Assembly: GCA_024233785.1 (NCBI GenBank)
Contig: JACKPD010000015.1
Location: forward strand, 1-64,000
Source of the DNA: Spirochaetales bacterium
GTDB taxonomy: Bacteria; Spirochaetota; Spirochaetia; CADAEX01
Direction: 5' to 3'
DNA length: 64,000 nucleotides
In this document: piece by piece, positions 17,435 to 25,835 of the stretch
How the letters are laid out: each line of letters opens with the position of its first letter
Position numbering within the stretch: position 1 is the first letter of the stretch
Translations under genes and position numbers: made by a program
The notes under the pieces: model-generated
What the model was told of the DNA's origin: nothing
Database searches by the model: none
Seen by the model: only the letters and a program-made list of their open reading frames with translations

Positions 17435-18361
17435 TTATCCATATATTCTACTGCCGGCAATTCGCAGATGTTCTTCCACCGCCTGTTCTATCATATAATC
17501 CGGTTTCCAGCCCAAATCCCTCCGGGCGGCAGAATCGTCATATGACGCAGGGTACGGTGAAGATGAACCGTCTCCGGTGTATCTGATATCAGCGTCAGGC
17601 CTGATCCGTTTAGCTATTTCCACCACCTCACGGATTGAATGGACACTTCCCATTATATTGTAGACAGTCTGCGGTGTATCTTCGGCATCCAGAACAAGCT
17701 TTAAAGCCTTCACCGCGTCCTTAACATACAACCAATCCCCTTTCTCTCCAGGATTAGGGATCTCAACCTTCTCTCCGGCTCCAATGGAATCGAGAAGTTT
17801 GGAGGAATACACCGCAGTTATCCCCGTCTTTCTTCCAGGTCCGAAAACCCATGGGAAACGGACTCCTGTAGAGGAAAGTCCGTGTTTTTTCCGATACCAT
17901 TCCATCAAGTGTTCACAGGCTAACTTGGTCTGCCCGTAAATATTTGATGGATTTTTATGCGCATCATCCCGAACCGGTTCTGCCGCGCCGCGGCCAAAAA
18001 CCGCGATAGAACTTGTCATTACGAATCTCTTTATCCCAAGAGTAAGAGCTGCATCAAGAAGTATCAGTGTCGAGTTGAAATTAATCGCAAAACCTCTCAC
18101 CGGGTTCTCATCGCAGGGTTCTGCAAGCACGGAGCCAAGATGAAGAATGTGAGTCGGACGAGCAGTATAAACTGCCCGGTATAAATCAGCTGTGCTTGTA
18201 AGGTCAACACGCATTGACAGGAATCCCTTTTCCAGTTTTTTTAGGGCAGCAGGAGGAGGAGTTATGTCCAATCCTGTTACTTCATTCCCCTCCTTTACCA
18301 GATCAGGTATCAGATATGAGGAGATGAATCCCGAAGCTCCCGTTATAAGGATTTTTTTCAT
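17435..18361 (-). CDS. NAD-dependent epimerase/dehydratase family protein
   Basis: A 308-residue extended SDR. GASGFISSYL (GxxGxxG dinucleotide site) starts at residue 7; catalytic YxxxK is YGQTK near residue 142; SSIAVFG supplies the catalytic Ser/Thr region. The C-terminal half should hold a sugar or sugar-acid substrate. It overlaps the LarA-family gene by 4 bp (ATGA type), so the two are made together. Together with the hydroxyacid racemase and 3-hydroxyacid dehydrogenase it suggests catabolism of a sugar acid. Confidence 0.85.
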   Translation of the reverse strand: MKKILITGASGFISSYLIPDLVKEGNEVTGLDITPPPAALKKLEKGFLSMRVDLTSTADLYRAVYTARPTHILHLGSVLAEPCDENPVRGFAINFNSTLILLDAALTLGIKRFVMTSSIAVFGRGAAEPVRDDAHKNPSNIYGQTKLACEHLMEWYRKKHGLSSTGVRFPWVFGPGRKTGITAVYSSKLLDSIGAGEKVEIPNPGEKGDWLYVKDAVKALKLVLDAEDTPQTVYNIMGSVHSIREVVEIAKRIRPDADIRYTGDGSSSPYPASYDDSAARRDLGWKPDYMIEQAVEEHLRIAGSRIYG

Positions 18362-19776
18362 TTCAGATGGACTCCAACTCCTCCTGAGAAAGCCTCCGGG
18401 GTACAGAGGATCCTCGGGTTTTTTCCGACATACCGCTCAGCAAGCTTGATTGCATCATCATAAGTACTCACAGGGATATACCCCATACCGCGGGCATAAC
18501 GAGGAGCCCGTGCCCCGACAATGATGGAAACAGCTGTACGCTCAAGATGAACCGAGCCTCCGCTTATCATGGACATTGCGTGGAATGGATGGTATGTGTA
18601 ATAGTTTGAATAACGATAACAGTAGTCAGGATCGGTCGAAATACGTTTTGCTGAATCCGATGCAAGAAAATCAACCGGTGTTGTAAAATTCTGCATAGCT
18701 TCATATGTTTCCGAATATGACGGAAACCACGTATCATTATACCAGCCGTCACATACCGAAGCGGCAATTATAACAGGGTCTTTCCGGAGAACACTCCAGC
18801 AGCGGGATAGCTGACCTCCGATGGCCAGACTCATGAGGATCGGATTGGTTCCCATACCAGGCCCATAGTGGAAATTTCTGGGGAGCCCCATAACCAGAAC
18901 ATCGAAAGGCTCTTTTATTCCGAGTTCGATCTCTGTCCGCTTCTTCGCAAGGGGCCAGGTTGCCTTCTCGACTTCTTCTACTGAGCCGGCAGCAATCTGG
19001 AGAATCTGCGACTTCTGCCCAAGTACGGCATCAACCGCGAAGATCTTCTTGCCTATTCCTTTTTCTATGGCCTGCCCGATCGACTTGAATTGTTTCCTCA
19101 TGTACGATTCTGTTGAAGCGCCGAGCCAGTCGTCACGATGCATTGTCGACGGACGGTGATGGCTGCCAATCGATGCAGCGGAAGTATGGCCTGTCACTAC
19201 CATCTTATATCCGCCGCTGAAACCTCCGTAGGGATTGCCGGCACAATGGCCGATAACAATCGGGATATCTGATTCACCCAGCAGGCGGTTGAATTGGACA
19301 TCGTTTCCCATCCCGTCTTTGCCGAAATCCAGGATATCTTTAGCTTCTGCGTCGTGGTTCAAGAGCCGTCCGGGGTAAAACTGATCAACAATATCCTTTC
19401 CCAGATATTGATACCATTCATCAACGGTATTCATGCGGTGAAGCCCCATGGCGCACAGGAGTGTAATATTCTCCAGTTTAGCACCGCCTGCGAGAAGTTC
19501 TTCTATAATCAAAGGAATAGACACTTTCCTGTGACTAAGTTTCTGCATGCCCCCTTTTACACGATCGGGGAAACCAATAACGATCTTCTTGTCGGGACCG
19601 GCCATTTCCCGAAGGCGGGGCATTGCTAAAGGCGCGGCAAGAGCTTTTCTTGTGGCCTCGACAGGGTCTATTTCCGGCGGATCATCATATGTTTTTTTAT
19701 AACGGACGACAGTTGCCGTATCGGGAAGACTCACCTGCATTTTCGTGTCACCATAATCCAACAATACATCTTGCAT
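18358..19776 (-). CDS. LarA-family nickel-pincer hydroxyacid racemase/epimerase
   Basis: A 472-residue member of the lactate racemase (LarA, DUF2088) superfamily, cytoplasmic. Visible counterparts of LarA functional residues: FPDRVK (Asp71; the usual DxxR is DxxK here), GLHR (His113), GHCAGN (His177), GGYKMV (Lys191, the Lys that anchors the nickel-pincer nucleotide in LarA) and SHH (His206/207). Enzymes of this superfamily racemise or epimerise alpha-hydroxy acids such as lactate, malate or sugar acids. No larB, larC or larE cofactor genes are in the window. AGGAAG precedes the ATG. Linkage to a TRAP transporter points to an imported hydroxy or sugar acid. Confidence 0.83.
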   Translation of the reverse strand: MQDVLLDYGDTKMQVSLPDTATVVRYKKTYDDPPEIDPVEATRKALAAPLAMPRLREMAGPDKKIVIGFPDRVKGGMQKLSHRKVSIPLIIEELLAGGAKLENITLLCAMGLHRMNTVDEWYQYLGKDIVDQFYPGRLLNHDAEAKDILDFGKDGMGNDVQFNRLLGESDIPIVIGHCAGNPYGGFSGGYKMVVTGHTSAASIGSHHRPSTMHRDDWLGASTESYMRKQFKSIGQAIEKGIGKKIFAVDAVLGQKSQILQIAAGSVEEVEKATWPLAKKRTEIELGIKEPFDVLVMGLPRNFHYGPGMGTNPILMSLAIGGQLSRCWSVLRKDPVIIAASVCDGWYNDTWFPSYSETYEAMQNFTTPVDFLASDSAKRISTDPDYCYRYSNYYTYHPFHAMSMISGGSVHLERTAVSIIVGARAPRYARGMGYIPVSTYDDAIKLAERYVGKNPRILCTPEAFSGGVGVHLK

Positions 19777-19802
19777 CTTTTCACTTCCTGTTCTTTGGCT
19801 TT

Positions 19803-19831
19803 TATATATTTTTATCCCAGAGTATTGATAA
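19803..19831 (-). promoter_or_regulatory. Possible internal promoter of the larA-like segment
   Basis: On the minus strand TTATCA (19831-19826), 17-base spacer, TATATA (19808-19803), ahead of the LarA-family gene and just after the hairpin at 19854. Moderate matches only. Confidence 0.35.
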
Positions 19832-19853
19832 CACTCTCATTTCTTACCAAAAC

Positions 19854-19888
19854 CCATGGCTGAAAGATAAAACAGCAGTCAGCCATGG
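19854..19888 (-). terminator. Hairpin between TRAP-TAXI genes and larA-like gene
   Basis: A perfect 10-bp stem CCATGGCTGA/TCAGCCATGG with a 15-base loop, followed on the minus strand by GTTTTGG. The short T tract makes it an attenuator or weak terminator, which could lower expression of the enzymes relative to the transporter. Confidence 0.55.
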
Positions 19889-19906
19889 ATTGTTTCTATA
19901 CTTATG

Positions 19907-20935
19907 CTAAGGTTTAACCTTTTGGAATTTTTTAACAAAATCCTCTATTCCGGGAATCTTCGCTTCCCTGTAATACTTGAGAGCACCCGGATGCAGCGGT
20001 ATTGTGATCCCTCCAAGAAGCATATCAAGTTTTACATCAGTGAAAGCTTTATCCCTTTCCGATAATTCAGGAAGGTTCTCGATGAAAGCTTTTGTAAACT
20101 TGTAGATAGCATCTTCTGAGACATTCGAACTTGCAGCAAGGATTGTAGTATTCCCTGCAGTGACCACTTCCTGAGGCTGGTCCGGATATGTGCCGGCTGG
20201 AATTGTATATCTATCATAGATATTCGACAGTTTGATTAAACCTTTGATCACATCCTCTTCCAATGAAATAAACCTGACATCACGCATGGTTGCTATTTCC
20301 CTTGCAGGACTATTTGGAATTTTTCCATTCCAGATATATACATCAAGCTGACCATCCTTGAACATCGAGGCCTGTTCTGATGCGTTTACATTATATGCTT
20401 TAAAATCTACTCCCGGAGTCAATCCAATTACCTTCATAAGGTATTCGGCATCTACCAGCGAACTGCCGCCAGGCTGTCCCATGCCGACTCTCAAGCCCTT
20501 TATGTCCTTGATTGACTGAACTTTGGAATTGCCTGGCACGATAATATGCATGATATTCGCAGACAAAGCCATGACTCCCGTAACAACACCTTTCTTCGCA
20601 CCTTCAAAAAAATCAGAACCATGGTATCCAAATGCAAGCAGCATGTTATTGGAAAATGCGACCTCTACCTCATCCTCAGAAAGCAGCGTGATATTTTCCA
20701 TATAACCGCTTGTCTCTTCTGCAACTACATCCAGTTCCGGATATACCTTCATAACAACATCAGCAATCGAAGAAGCCATCCGGTATGACGACCCGCCAAT
20801 TGGATTTGCGGCTATGGAGATATACTTGCTCTCCTTTACAGTAACAGTTTCATTTTGCCCTTTGGCAAATGCGCCGCCTGCAGCAAGTCCGAGCAGCATC
20901 ATGATGCATAAAGCTTTTACACACTTTCTTTTCAT
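19907..20935 (-). CDS. TAXI-family TRAP transporter solute-binding protein
   Basis: A 342-residue extracytoplasmic binding protein: signal peptide (core about residues 10-24, ending GGAFA), mature start KGQNETV, then the TAXI-family pattern SIAANPIGGSSYRMASSIADVV and GLRVGMGQPGGSSLVDAEYLM. TAXI proteins work with fused 4TM/12TM TRAP permeases, here the gene 32 bp upstream, in ion-driven uptake of organic acids. Ligand not readable. Confidence 0.9.
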   Translation of the reverse strand: MKRKCVKALCIMMLLGLAAGGAFAKGQNETVTVKESKYISIAANPIGGSSYRMASSIADVVMKVYPELDVVAEETSGYMENITLLSEDEVEVAFSNNMLLAFGYHGSDFFEGAKKGVVTGVMALSANIMHIIVPGNSKVQSIKDIKGLRVGMGQPGGSSLVDAEYLMKVIGLTPGVDFKAYNVNASEQASMFKDGQLDVYIWNGKIPNSPAREIATMRDVRFISLEEDVIKGLIKLSNIYDRYTIPAGTYPDQPQEVVTAGNTTILAASSNVSEDAIYKFTKAFIENLPELSERDKAFTDVKLDMLLGGITIPLHPGALKYYREAKIPGIEDFVKKFQKVKP

Positions 20936-20967
20936 CTTTTTTCCTCCTATTTATTCCACTTCGAAAG

Positions 20968-22839
20968 CTATATGACTCTCTCTGTGTTTTTGGGGCCAAA
21001 TATGTATTTCTGCACAGATACAACAATCGCTATCAAAATCAATCCAACAATATCTGTTAAAAATCCGGGATATATGCTGATTAAACCTCCCACTAAAGCC
21101 ATTAAACGGATAACCGGAGAAATCTTTGTAATGAAATATCCCTGTACAAACAGCGACAATCCAAAACATCCGATCAACCCGGTGATAATGGCAACAACGA
21201 TCTGGCTGATAGAACCAACCCCGATGAGAGCTGGTTCATAAACGAAGAAAAACGGCACAATTAATGCCACAATACCCAGTTTGAAAGCAATCAACCCCGT
21301 TTTCATAGGATTAGACTGAGCCATACTTGCAGCAGTAAATGCGGCCATACAGACCGGCGGCGTAATTGAGGAAATACATGCTCCGTAAAATATGAATAAA
21401 TGCGCGGCCAAAACCGGGACACCCAATTGAGTCAATGCCGGTACAACAAGTACGGCAACCAGAATATAGGCCGGGGCTGTCGGCAAACCCATTCCAAGTA
21501 TGATTACACTTATCGAAGTGAGAATTAATGCCACAATCAGGTGCCCTCCCGAGAGCTGGATAATCATATTGCTCAACTTCAAACCCAATCCGGTTATCGA
21601 TATACAGCCGGTCACAATTCCCGCAGCTGCGCATGCACATGATATAGGAAGAATTTTTTTTGCGCCTTTCACCAACGCACTGACTATCTGAACAGGAGTA
21701 ACCCTTGTGGTTTTTCTCAAGACCGAAACAATCACTGAAGCAATTATGGCATAAAACCCTGTATACATTGCCGAGTATCCCAAGGTTATAAATATTATCA
21801 GAATTACAAGAGGAACAATGGTATGTCCATAATCGATAAAAGTTGCTTTTACATTTGGAAGAGTCTTTGAATCCAGACCTCTCAAACCTGCCTTCCCTGC
21901 CTCCAGATGGACCATGATGAAAACAGAGGTGAAATAAAATAATGCAGGTATTATGGCTGAAGCCGCAATAGTTCCATAACTGAGACCTAAAGTTTCAGCA
22001 ATTATAAACGCCCCCGCACCCATGATAGGGGGTGTCATCTGACTTCCGGTTGAAGCAACAGCTTCTATAGCACCTGCAACTTCCGGTTTATATCCGGTTT
22101 TTTTCATTAATGGGATTGTATACACCCCTGTTGCCGCTACATTCGCTGACGCTGAACCGCTTACCATTCCCATCATTGCGCTTGCCACCACAGCAGCTTT
22201 TGCCGGACCGCCTTTTTTGCTGCCGGTCAGGGCAAACGATATATTCATGAAAAAGTTACTGCCTTTTGTAACGTCCAGAAAGGCTCCGAATATCACAAAA
22301 ATAATAATGATGGTGGCGCTGGTCCCCAACGGTGTGGAAAATAAACCATTAGCGCTTGCATAAAGATGGGTAATCACCCGTGTGAGCGAATATCCTCTAT
22401 GCCTGAATATTCCCGGGAAGTAGTTTCCGTACAGTGCATACAGAAAAAAGATCGACGAAATAATTGTAATCGGCGGTCCGGCCGTTCGGCGGACTCCTTC
22501 AAGCACAAGGAGAACTGCAAAAAACCCCAGCATTATCTGGATTTGATTCAGTCTTCCGAAAGTTTCAGCCAACTGCTGGTATGTAAATACTGTATAGCCA
22601 AAGACAATAAGAGAAACTATCGCAAGAAAAACACTTATTGTTTTTTCAACAACCGGCCATACGCCTTTGCTTTCATTATTTTTGAACACATTCAAATACA
22701 CGATTGCCAGGACAAACATAATATGGGCGCTTCGCTGTATTACATCTGTGAAAACGCCAAACATCGCAGTGTATAACGAAAATAAAGCCAAAGCTAAAGC
22801 CAGCAAATCCTGAATTCGTAACGCGATTTTATTAATCAC
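20968..22839 (-). CDS. Fused TRAP transporter permease (DctQM type)
   Basis: A roughly 623-residue polytopic membrane protein in which the small (4TM, about residues 1-150) and large (12TM) TRAP subunits are fused, as usual for TAXI systems. Family blocks seen: GMVSGSASANVAATGVYTIPLMKK, GYKPEVAGAIEAVASTGSQMTPPIMGAGAF and LGMGLPTAPAYILVAVL. The longest reading starts with TTG at 22869; GTG at 22839 with GGGGGGA upstream is preferred. It partners the TAXI protein at 19907. Cluster context suggests uptake of a hydroxy acid or sugar acid. Confidence 0.9.
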   Translation of the reverse strand: MINKIALRIQDLLALALALFSLYTAMFGVFTDVIQRSAHIMFVLAIVYLNVFKNNESKGVWPVVEKTISVFLAIVSLIVFGYTVFTYQQLAETFGRLNQIQIMLGFFAVLLVLEGVRRTAGPPITIISSIFFLYALYGNYFPGIFRHRGYSLTRVITHLYASANGLFSTPLGTSATIIIIFVIFGAFLDVTKGSNFFMNISFALTGSKKGGPAKAAVVASAMMGMVSGSASANVAATGVYTIPLMKKTGYKPEVAGAIEAVASTGSQMTPPIMGAGAFIIAETLGLSYGTIAASAIIPALFYFTSVFIMVHLEAGKAGLRGLDSKTLPNVKATFIDYGHTIVPLVILIIFITLGYSAMYTGFYAIIASVIVSVLRKTTRVTPVQIVSALVKGAKKILPISCACAAAGIVTGCISITGLGLKLSNMIIQLSGGHLIVALILTSISVIILGMGLPTAPAYILVAVLVVPALTQLGVPVLAAHLFIFYGACISSITPPVCMAAFTAASMAQSNPMKTGLIAFKLGIVALIVPFFFVYEPALIGVGSISQIVVAIITGLIGCFGLSLFVQGYFITKISPVIRLMALVGGLISIYPGFLTDIVGLILIAIVVSVQKYIFGPKNTERVI

Positions 22840-22946
22840 TTCGATTTCCCCCCAAGGATTCAGCACCAATTCTCAATTGTCTGTAAACCTTTTCCTTTTC
22901 ATAAACATTGCCTTACAATAATTAATTAAACCAACCATATATAAAA

Positions 22947-23684
22947 TCATTTGTCTGCTTTAAAATTACCGGACCCGGCTCTTTCAGATGTCTTCATAAT
23001 CAGATCATTCTTGTTTGCCGGTATCGATTCTAAATTATCGATGCTGCTGATCAAATCTCCAAAATCACAAAAAAATGCAGTTGCAAAATCAGCATTAAAC
23101 TGTTCCCTGGTGGTACCCCCAAGAAGCATCGCCGCAAAATCGACACCTGCGTTTTGAGCTGTCATCTCATCCACCAGGCTGTCCCCAATATACAGAACAT
23201 CTTCAACAGATAATTTAAATTCATCAATAATGGCCAATAAACCAGAAGGGTCGGGTTTTGGACAAGGGACATCATTACCGCCCTTGATTGAGCTGAAAAA
23301 ATTATTCAGCTGGTATTTGACAAGCGACGCAACAAGAAGATTCCCCGGTTTTTGCGACAGCAGCCCTATTTTAATTCCTTTTCCGTGTATTAACGAAAGA
23401 CACTTTTTAACATCAGGGAAAAAAGTTGTTCGCCTGGGCATTTCATCCTGAATTATCCGGCGATAGTAATCTCTCATTTCCATCAGTTTTTCAGGATCTT
23501 TTTCGCCGGTAACATGACTCAGCATAATTTCATGAGTATTTCCGATACAGGGCAGGATGAAATCATACGATTTTTTCTCATATCCAAAGTGAGACGCAGT
23601 TTCATTAAGCAAATCACCGATTATTTTTGCACTGTCAGCAAGAGTCATGTCAAAATCAAACACAATAGCCTTATAGTGCTTCAA
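22947..23684 (-). CDS. HAD-superfamily phosphatase (phosphoglycolate-phosphatase-like)
   Basis: A 245-residue HAD hydrolase with motif I FDFDMTLADS (nucleophile Asp10, acid/base Asp12), motif II LLSQKP, motif III Lys in CPKPDPSGL and motif IV YIGDSLVDEMTA. The small helical cap resembles the Gph/beta-phosphoglucomutase subfamily. Start is TTG with GGAGG nine bases upstream; no ATG fits. First gene of the LacI-regulated cluster, immediately behind its strong promoter. Confidence 0.85.
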   Translation of the reverse strand: MKHYKAIVFDFDMTLADSAKIIGDLLNETASHFGYEKKSYDFILPCIGNTHEIMLSHVTGEKDPEKLMEMRDYYRRIIQDEMPRRTTFFPDVKKCLSLIHGKGIKIGLLSQKPGNLLVASLVKYQLNNFFSSIKGGNDVPCPKPDPSGLLAIIDEFKLSVEDVLYIGDSLVDEMTAQNAGVDFAAMLLGGTTREQFNADFATAFFCDFGDLISSIDNLESIPANKNDLIMKTSERAGSGNFKADK

Positions 23685-23703
23685 AAACGAAATCCTCCAT
23701 GTA

Positions 23704-23718
23704 ATGTATACGTATTCA
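23704..23718. promoter_or_regulatory. LacI-family operator O1 over the cluster start site
   Basis: ATGTATACGTATTCA matches the general LacI/CcpA-type operator pattern WTGNAANCGNWNNCW with one mismatch and carries the central CG. It lies just downstream of the -10 of the minus-strand promoter and is centred on the predicted transcription start (about 23711), an ideal repression position. Confidence 0.7.
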
Positions 23719-23745
23719 TTATAACACCTATCCAGCAGCTGTCAA
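23718..23745 (-). promoter_or_regulatory. Consensus sigma70 promoter of the catabolic cluster
   Basis: On the minus strand both hexamers are perfect: TTGACA (23745-23740), 16-base spacer, TATAAT (23723-23718). Predicted start near 23711, about 25 bases before the TTG start of the HAD gene. Confidence 0.85.
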
Positions 23746-23782
23746 CACTAAATATTCACCCAAAAATCACCAATTTAACTCG

Positions 23783-23808
23783 AATAATTGCAATATAATT
23801 CAATTATT
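23783..23808. repeat. Inverted repeat in the divergent control region
   Basis: AATAATTG (23783-23790) and CAATTATT (23801-23808) form perfect 8-bp arms around a 10-base spacer, three bases before operator O2. It could be a second regulator's site or an AT-rich flexible element; function unknown. Confidence 0.4.
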
Positions 23809-23810
23809 TT

Positions 23811-23825
23811 TTGCATACGATTACA
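23811..23825. promoter_or_regulatory. LacI-family operator O2 near the lacI promoter
   Basis: TTGCATACGATTACA has the same operator pattern and the same single mismatch as O1. It lies 107 bp from O1 (about ten helical turns, compatible with DNA looping) and about 33 bp upstream of the TATAAT at 23858-23863 that probably serves lacI. Confidence 0.65.
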
Positions 23826-23969
23826 TTTTTTTGCTTTCTCTGGTGTTAAATACTTGATATAATGGATATTATGTTAAACAATCAGTAATTGACGGGAAGA
23901 GGGGAAATTTTACGGACAGGCAATTACTTAAAAAGATCATTTTCAAATTGACTTTTTGGGGAGAAAAAA

Positions 23970-24992
23970 ATGAAGCGAATCAGCATGATCGATGTAGCAA
24001 AAGCGGCAAATGTATCTCAGGCAACTGTTTCACGGGCATTAAATACTCCATCACGGGTAAGTAAAGAAACTTTAGAAAAAATAATCAATATAATTAAAGA
24101 AACAAACTATATTTATAATTCCGCCGCCGCTGATTTTACAAGGCAAAAAAAAACGCTTATCGGTTTAATAGTATTTACTCTTAAAAGTTCAATACAAACA
24201 GGATTGATTGACGGGATCCAGAAAGAGATTGAAAAAACCAATTATTCTTTGATAATAGGAAACAGCCATTATGATCCGGCAACAGAGCACCGCTTAATAC
24301 AGGAATTCCAGGAACGGCAGCTGGCTGGTATTATAGTCGCCGAATCAACCGAACTAAACAGGGATTTTCTGCGGTCCGTGCACAAAGCCGGTATTCACGT
24401 AGTATTAACCTGGGATAAAAATGAAGATCCGGTTCTGGACAGTGTAGGCATTGACAATTATAAAGCATCCAGCGATATGACAAATTACCTTATTGGCCTT
24501 GGACACCGCCGGATTGGATTCATTGCCGGGATGTATAATAAAATCGAAAGAGTTCGGCATAGATTTGAGGGCTATTGTGATGCGCTAAAGGCTGCAGACA
24601 TTCCCATAGACCATAAATTAATCATTTCCACCACACCATCAGCTTTAAATGGAAAAATTGCGATGGCTCAGCTCCTTTCCCATGATCCTGACCTTACAGC
24701 AGTATTTGCCGCAAGCGACGCATTGGCATTCGGGGCGTTGAGCGCTATCCGCGACAAAAAATTACGCGTACCGGAAGATATTTCCATCTGTGGATTTGAT
24801 GACGCTGAGTTCTCATCATTTTGTTCTCCGTCATTAACAACAATTCATGTACCGACAGAAGAAATGGGACGCTGTGCGGCAAATGTCATAGTAGAAAAAA
24901 TACGAACCGGCAAAGAGAATCAATTGAAGATTACTTTGGATACCAATATAATTATACGTGACTCTTGCGGGAATCCCCCGCATAAAAAGTAA
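23970..24992 (+). CDS. LacI-family transcriptional repressor
   Basis: A 340-residue regulator: LacI HTH at residues 4-24 (SMIDVAKAANVSQATVSRAL), hinge helix near 50-58, and a periplasmic-binding-protein-like ligand domain (about 62-335) with IGLIVFTLKSS and the typical ICGFDDAEFSSFCSPSLTTI block. A ribosome site GGGGAG precedes the ATG. It is divergent from the TRAP/LarA-family cluster, whose promoter carries two LacI-type sites. The effector is probably the imported acid or an early intermediate (inference). Confidence 0.92.
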   Translation: MKRISMIDVAKAANVSQATVSRALNTPSRVSKETLEKIINIIKETNYIYNSAAADFTRQKKTLIGLIVFTLKSSIQTGLIDGIQKEIEKTNYSLIIGNSHYDPATEHRLIQEFQERQLAGIIVAESTELNRDFLRSVHKAGIHVVLTWDKNEDPVLDSVGIDNYKASSDMTNYLIGLGHRRIGFIAGMYNKIERVRHRFEGYCDALKAADIPIDHKLIISTTPSALNGKIAMAQLLSHDPDLTAVFAASDALAFGALSAIRDKKLRVPEDISICGFDDAEFSSFCSPSLTTIHVPTEEMGRCAANVIVEKIRTGKENQLKITLDTNIIIRDSCGNPPHKK

Positions 24993-24995
24993 AAT

Positions 24996-25835
24996 TTATA
25001 GAAATATTATAAGTATTATCCCGAGCGCTATACGGTAGAAGGCAAAAGGGGCAAGCCCCTTTTTCTTCAGATACTCCATGAAAAATCGAATAACAAGGAG
25101 AGCAGTCACAAACGATACAGCCGTCCCTGCGGCAAGGGCGCTCCACTGATGCGGCGTTATTGCGGAAAATCCTGCTTTATAGAGTTTGTACAAAGAGGCT
25201 GCCATAATTGTAGGGATGCCGAGCAGGAATGAAAATTCCGCGGCCATGCTTCTTGAAAGCCCTGCGAAAAGGCCCCCTGCTATGGTGGAGGCAGACCTTG
25301 ACATCCCGGGCCACATTGCAAGGCACTGGAACAGCCCTATAACAATTGCCTGTTTTACAGTAATGGCGGAGACATTTTCCGTCAGCTTTCTTGTGCGGAA
25401 CTTTTCCGCGTAAAGCATCATAAAGGCACCTGCGATAAGGGCCGCGGAAACGCTTCCTGTATTGAAAAGATATTTTTCAAGAATGTCGTCAACAAAAAGC
25501 CCGATAACGGCGGCAGGAATGAATGCTGTAATTATTTTAGCCCAGAGAAGATAGACCCTTGAATCCCCGCTGCTGTAATCCTTATTTTTTTTCTCAGCAG
25601 ATCCATTTTCAGCTTTTTTAAAATCAGAAATAATACCTGAAGGAAAAAGCTCTGCCCTGAAATAAACAACAACCGCGAGAATTGCTCCGATCTGGATTAC
25701 AATGTCAAATAAAGCTTCAAATCCCTTATCCAGTGTTATAAAGCGGTTTGCTATAATCAGGTGCCCGGTTGAGGATACAGGGAGGAATTCTGTAAGCCCT
25801 TCAATAATTCCAAGTAAGACTGCTTTAAACAGCAT
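24996..25835 (-). CDS. uppP: Undecaprenyl-diphosphatase UppP (BacA)
   Basis: A 279-residue polytopic membrane enzyme that recycles undecaprenyl pyrophosphate to the monophosphate carrier for cell-wall synthesis. Both family motifs are present: EGLTEFLPVSSTGHLIIA at 12-29 and PGMSRSASTIAGGL with the catalytic Arg/Ser. It starts on the base that ends the ClC gene (TGATG overlap). A charged, non-conserved loop near residues 78-90 (KNKDYSSGDSR) is longer than in E. coli UppP. Confidence 0.95.
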   Translation of the reverse strand: MLFKAVLLGIIEGLTEFLPVSSTGHLIIANRFITLDKGFEALFDIVIQIGAILAVVVYFRAELFPSGIISDFKKAENGSAEKKNKDYSSGDSRVYLLWAKIITAFIPAAVIGLFVDDILEKYLFNTGSVSAALIAGAFMMLYAEKFRTRKLTENVSAITVKQAIVIGLFQCLAMWPGMSRSASTIAGGLFAGLSRSMAAEFSFLLGIPTIMAASLYKLYKAGFSAITPHQWSALAAGTAVSFVTALLVIRFFMEYLKKKGLAPFAFYRIALGIILIIFL

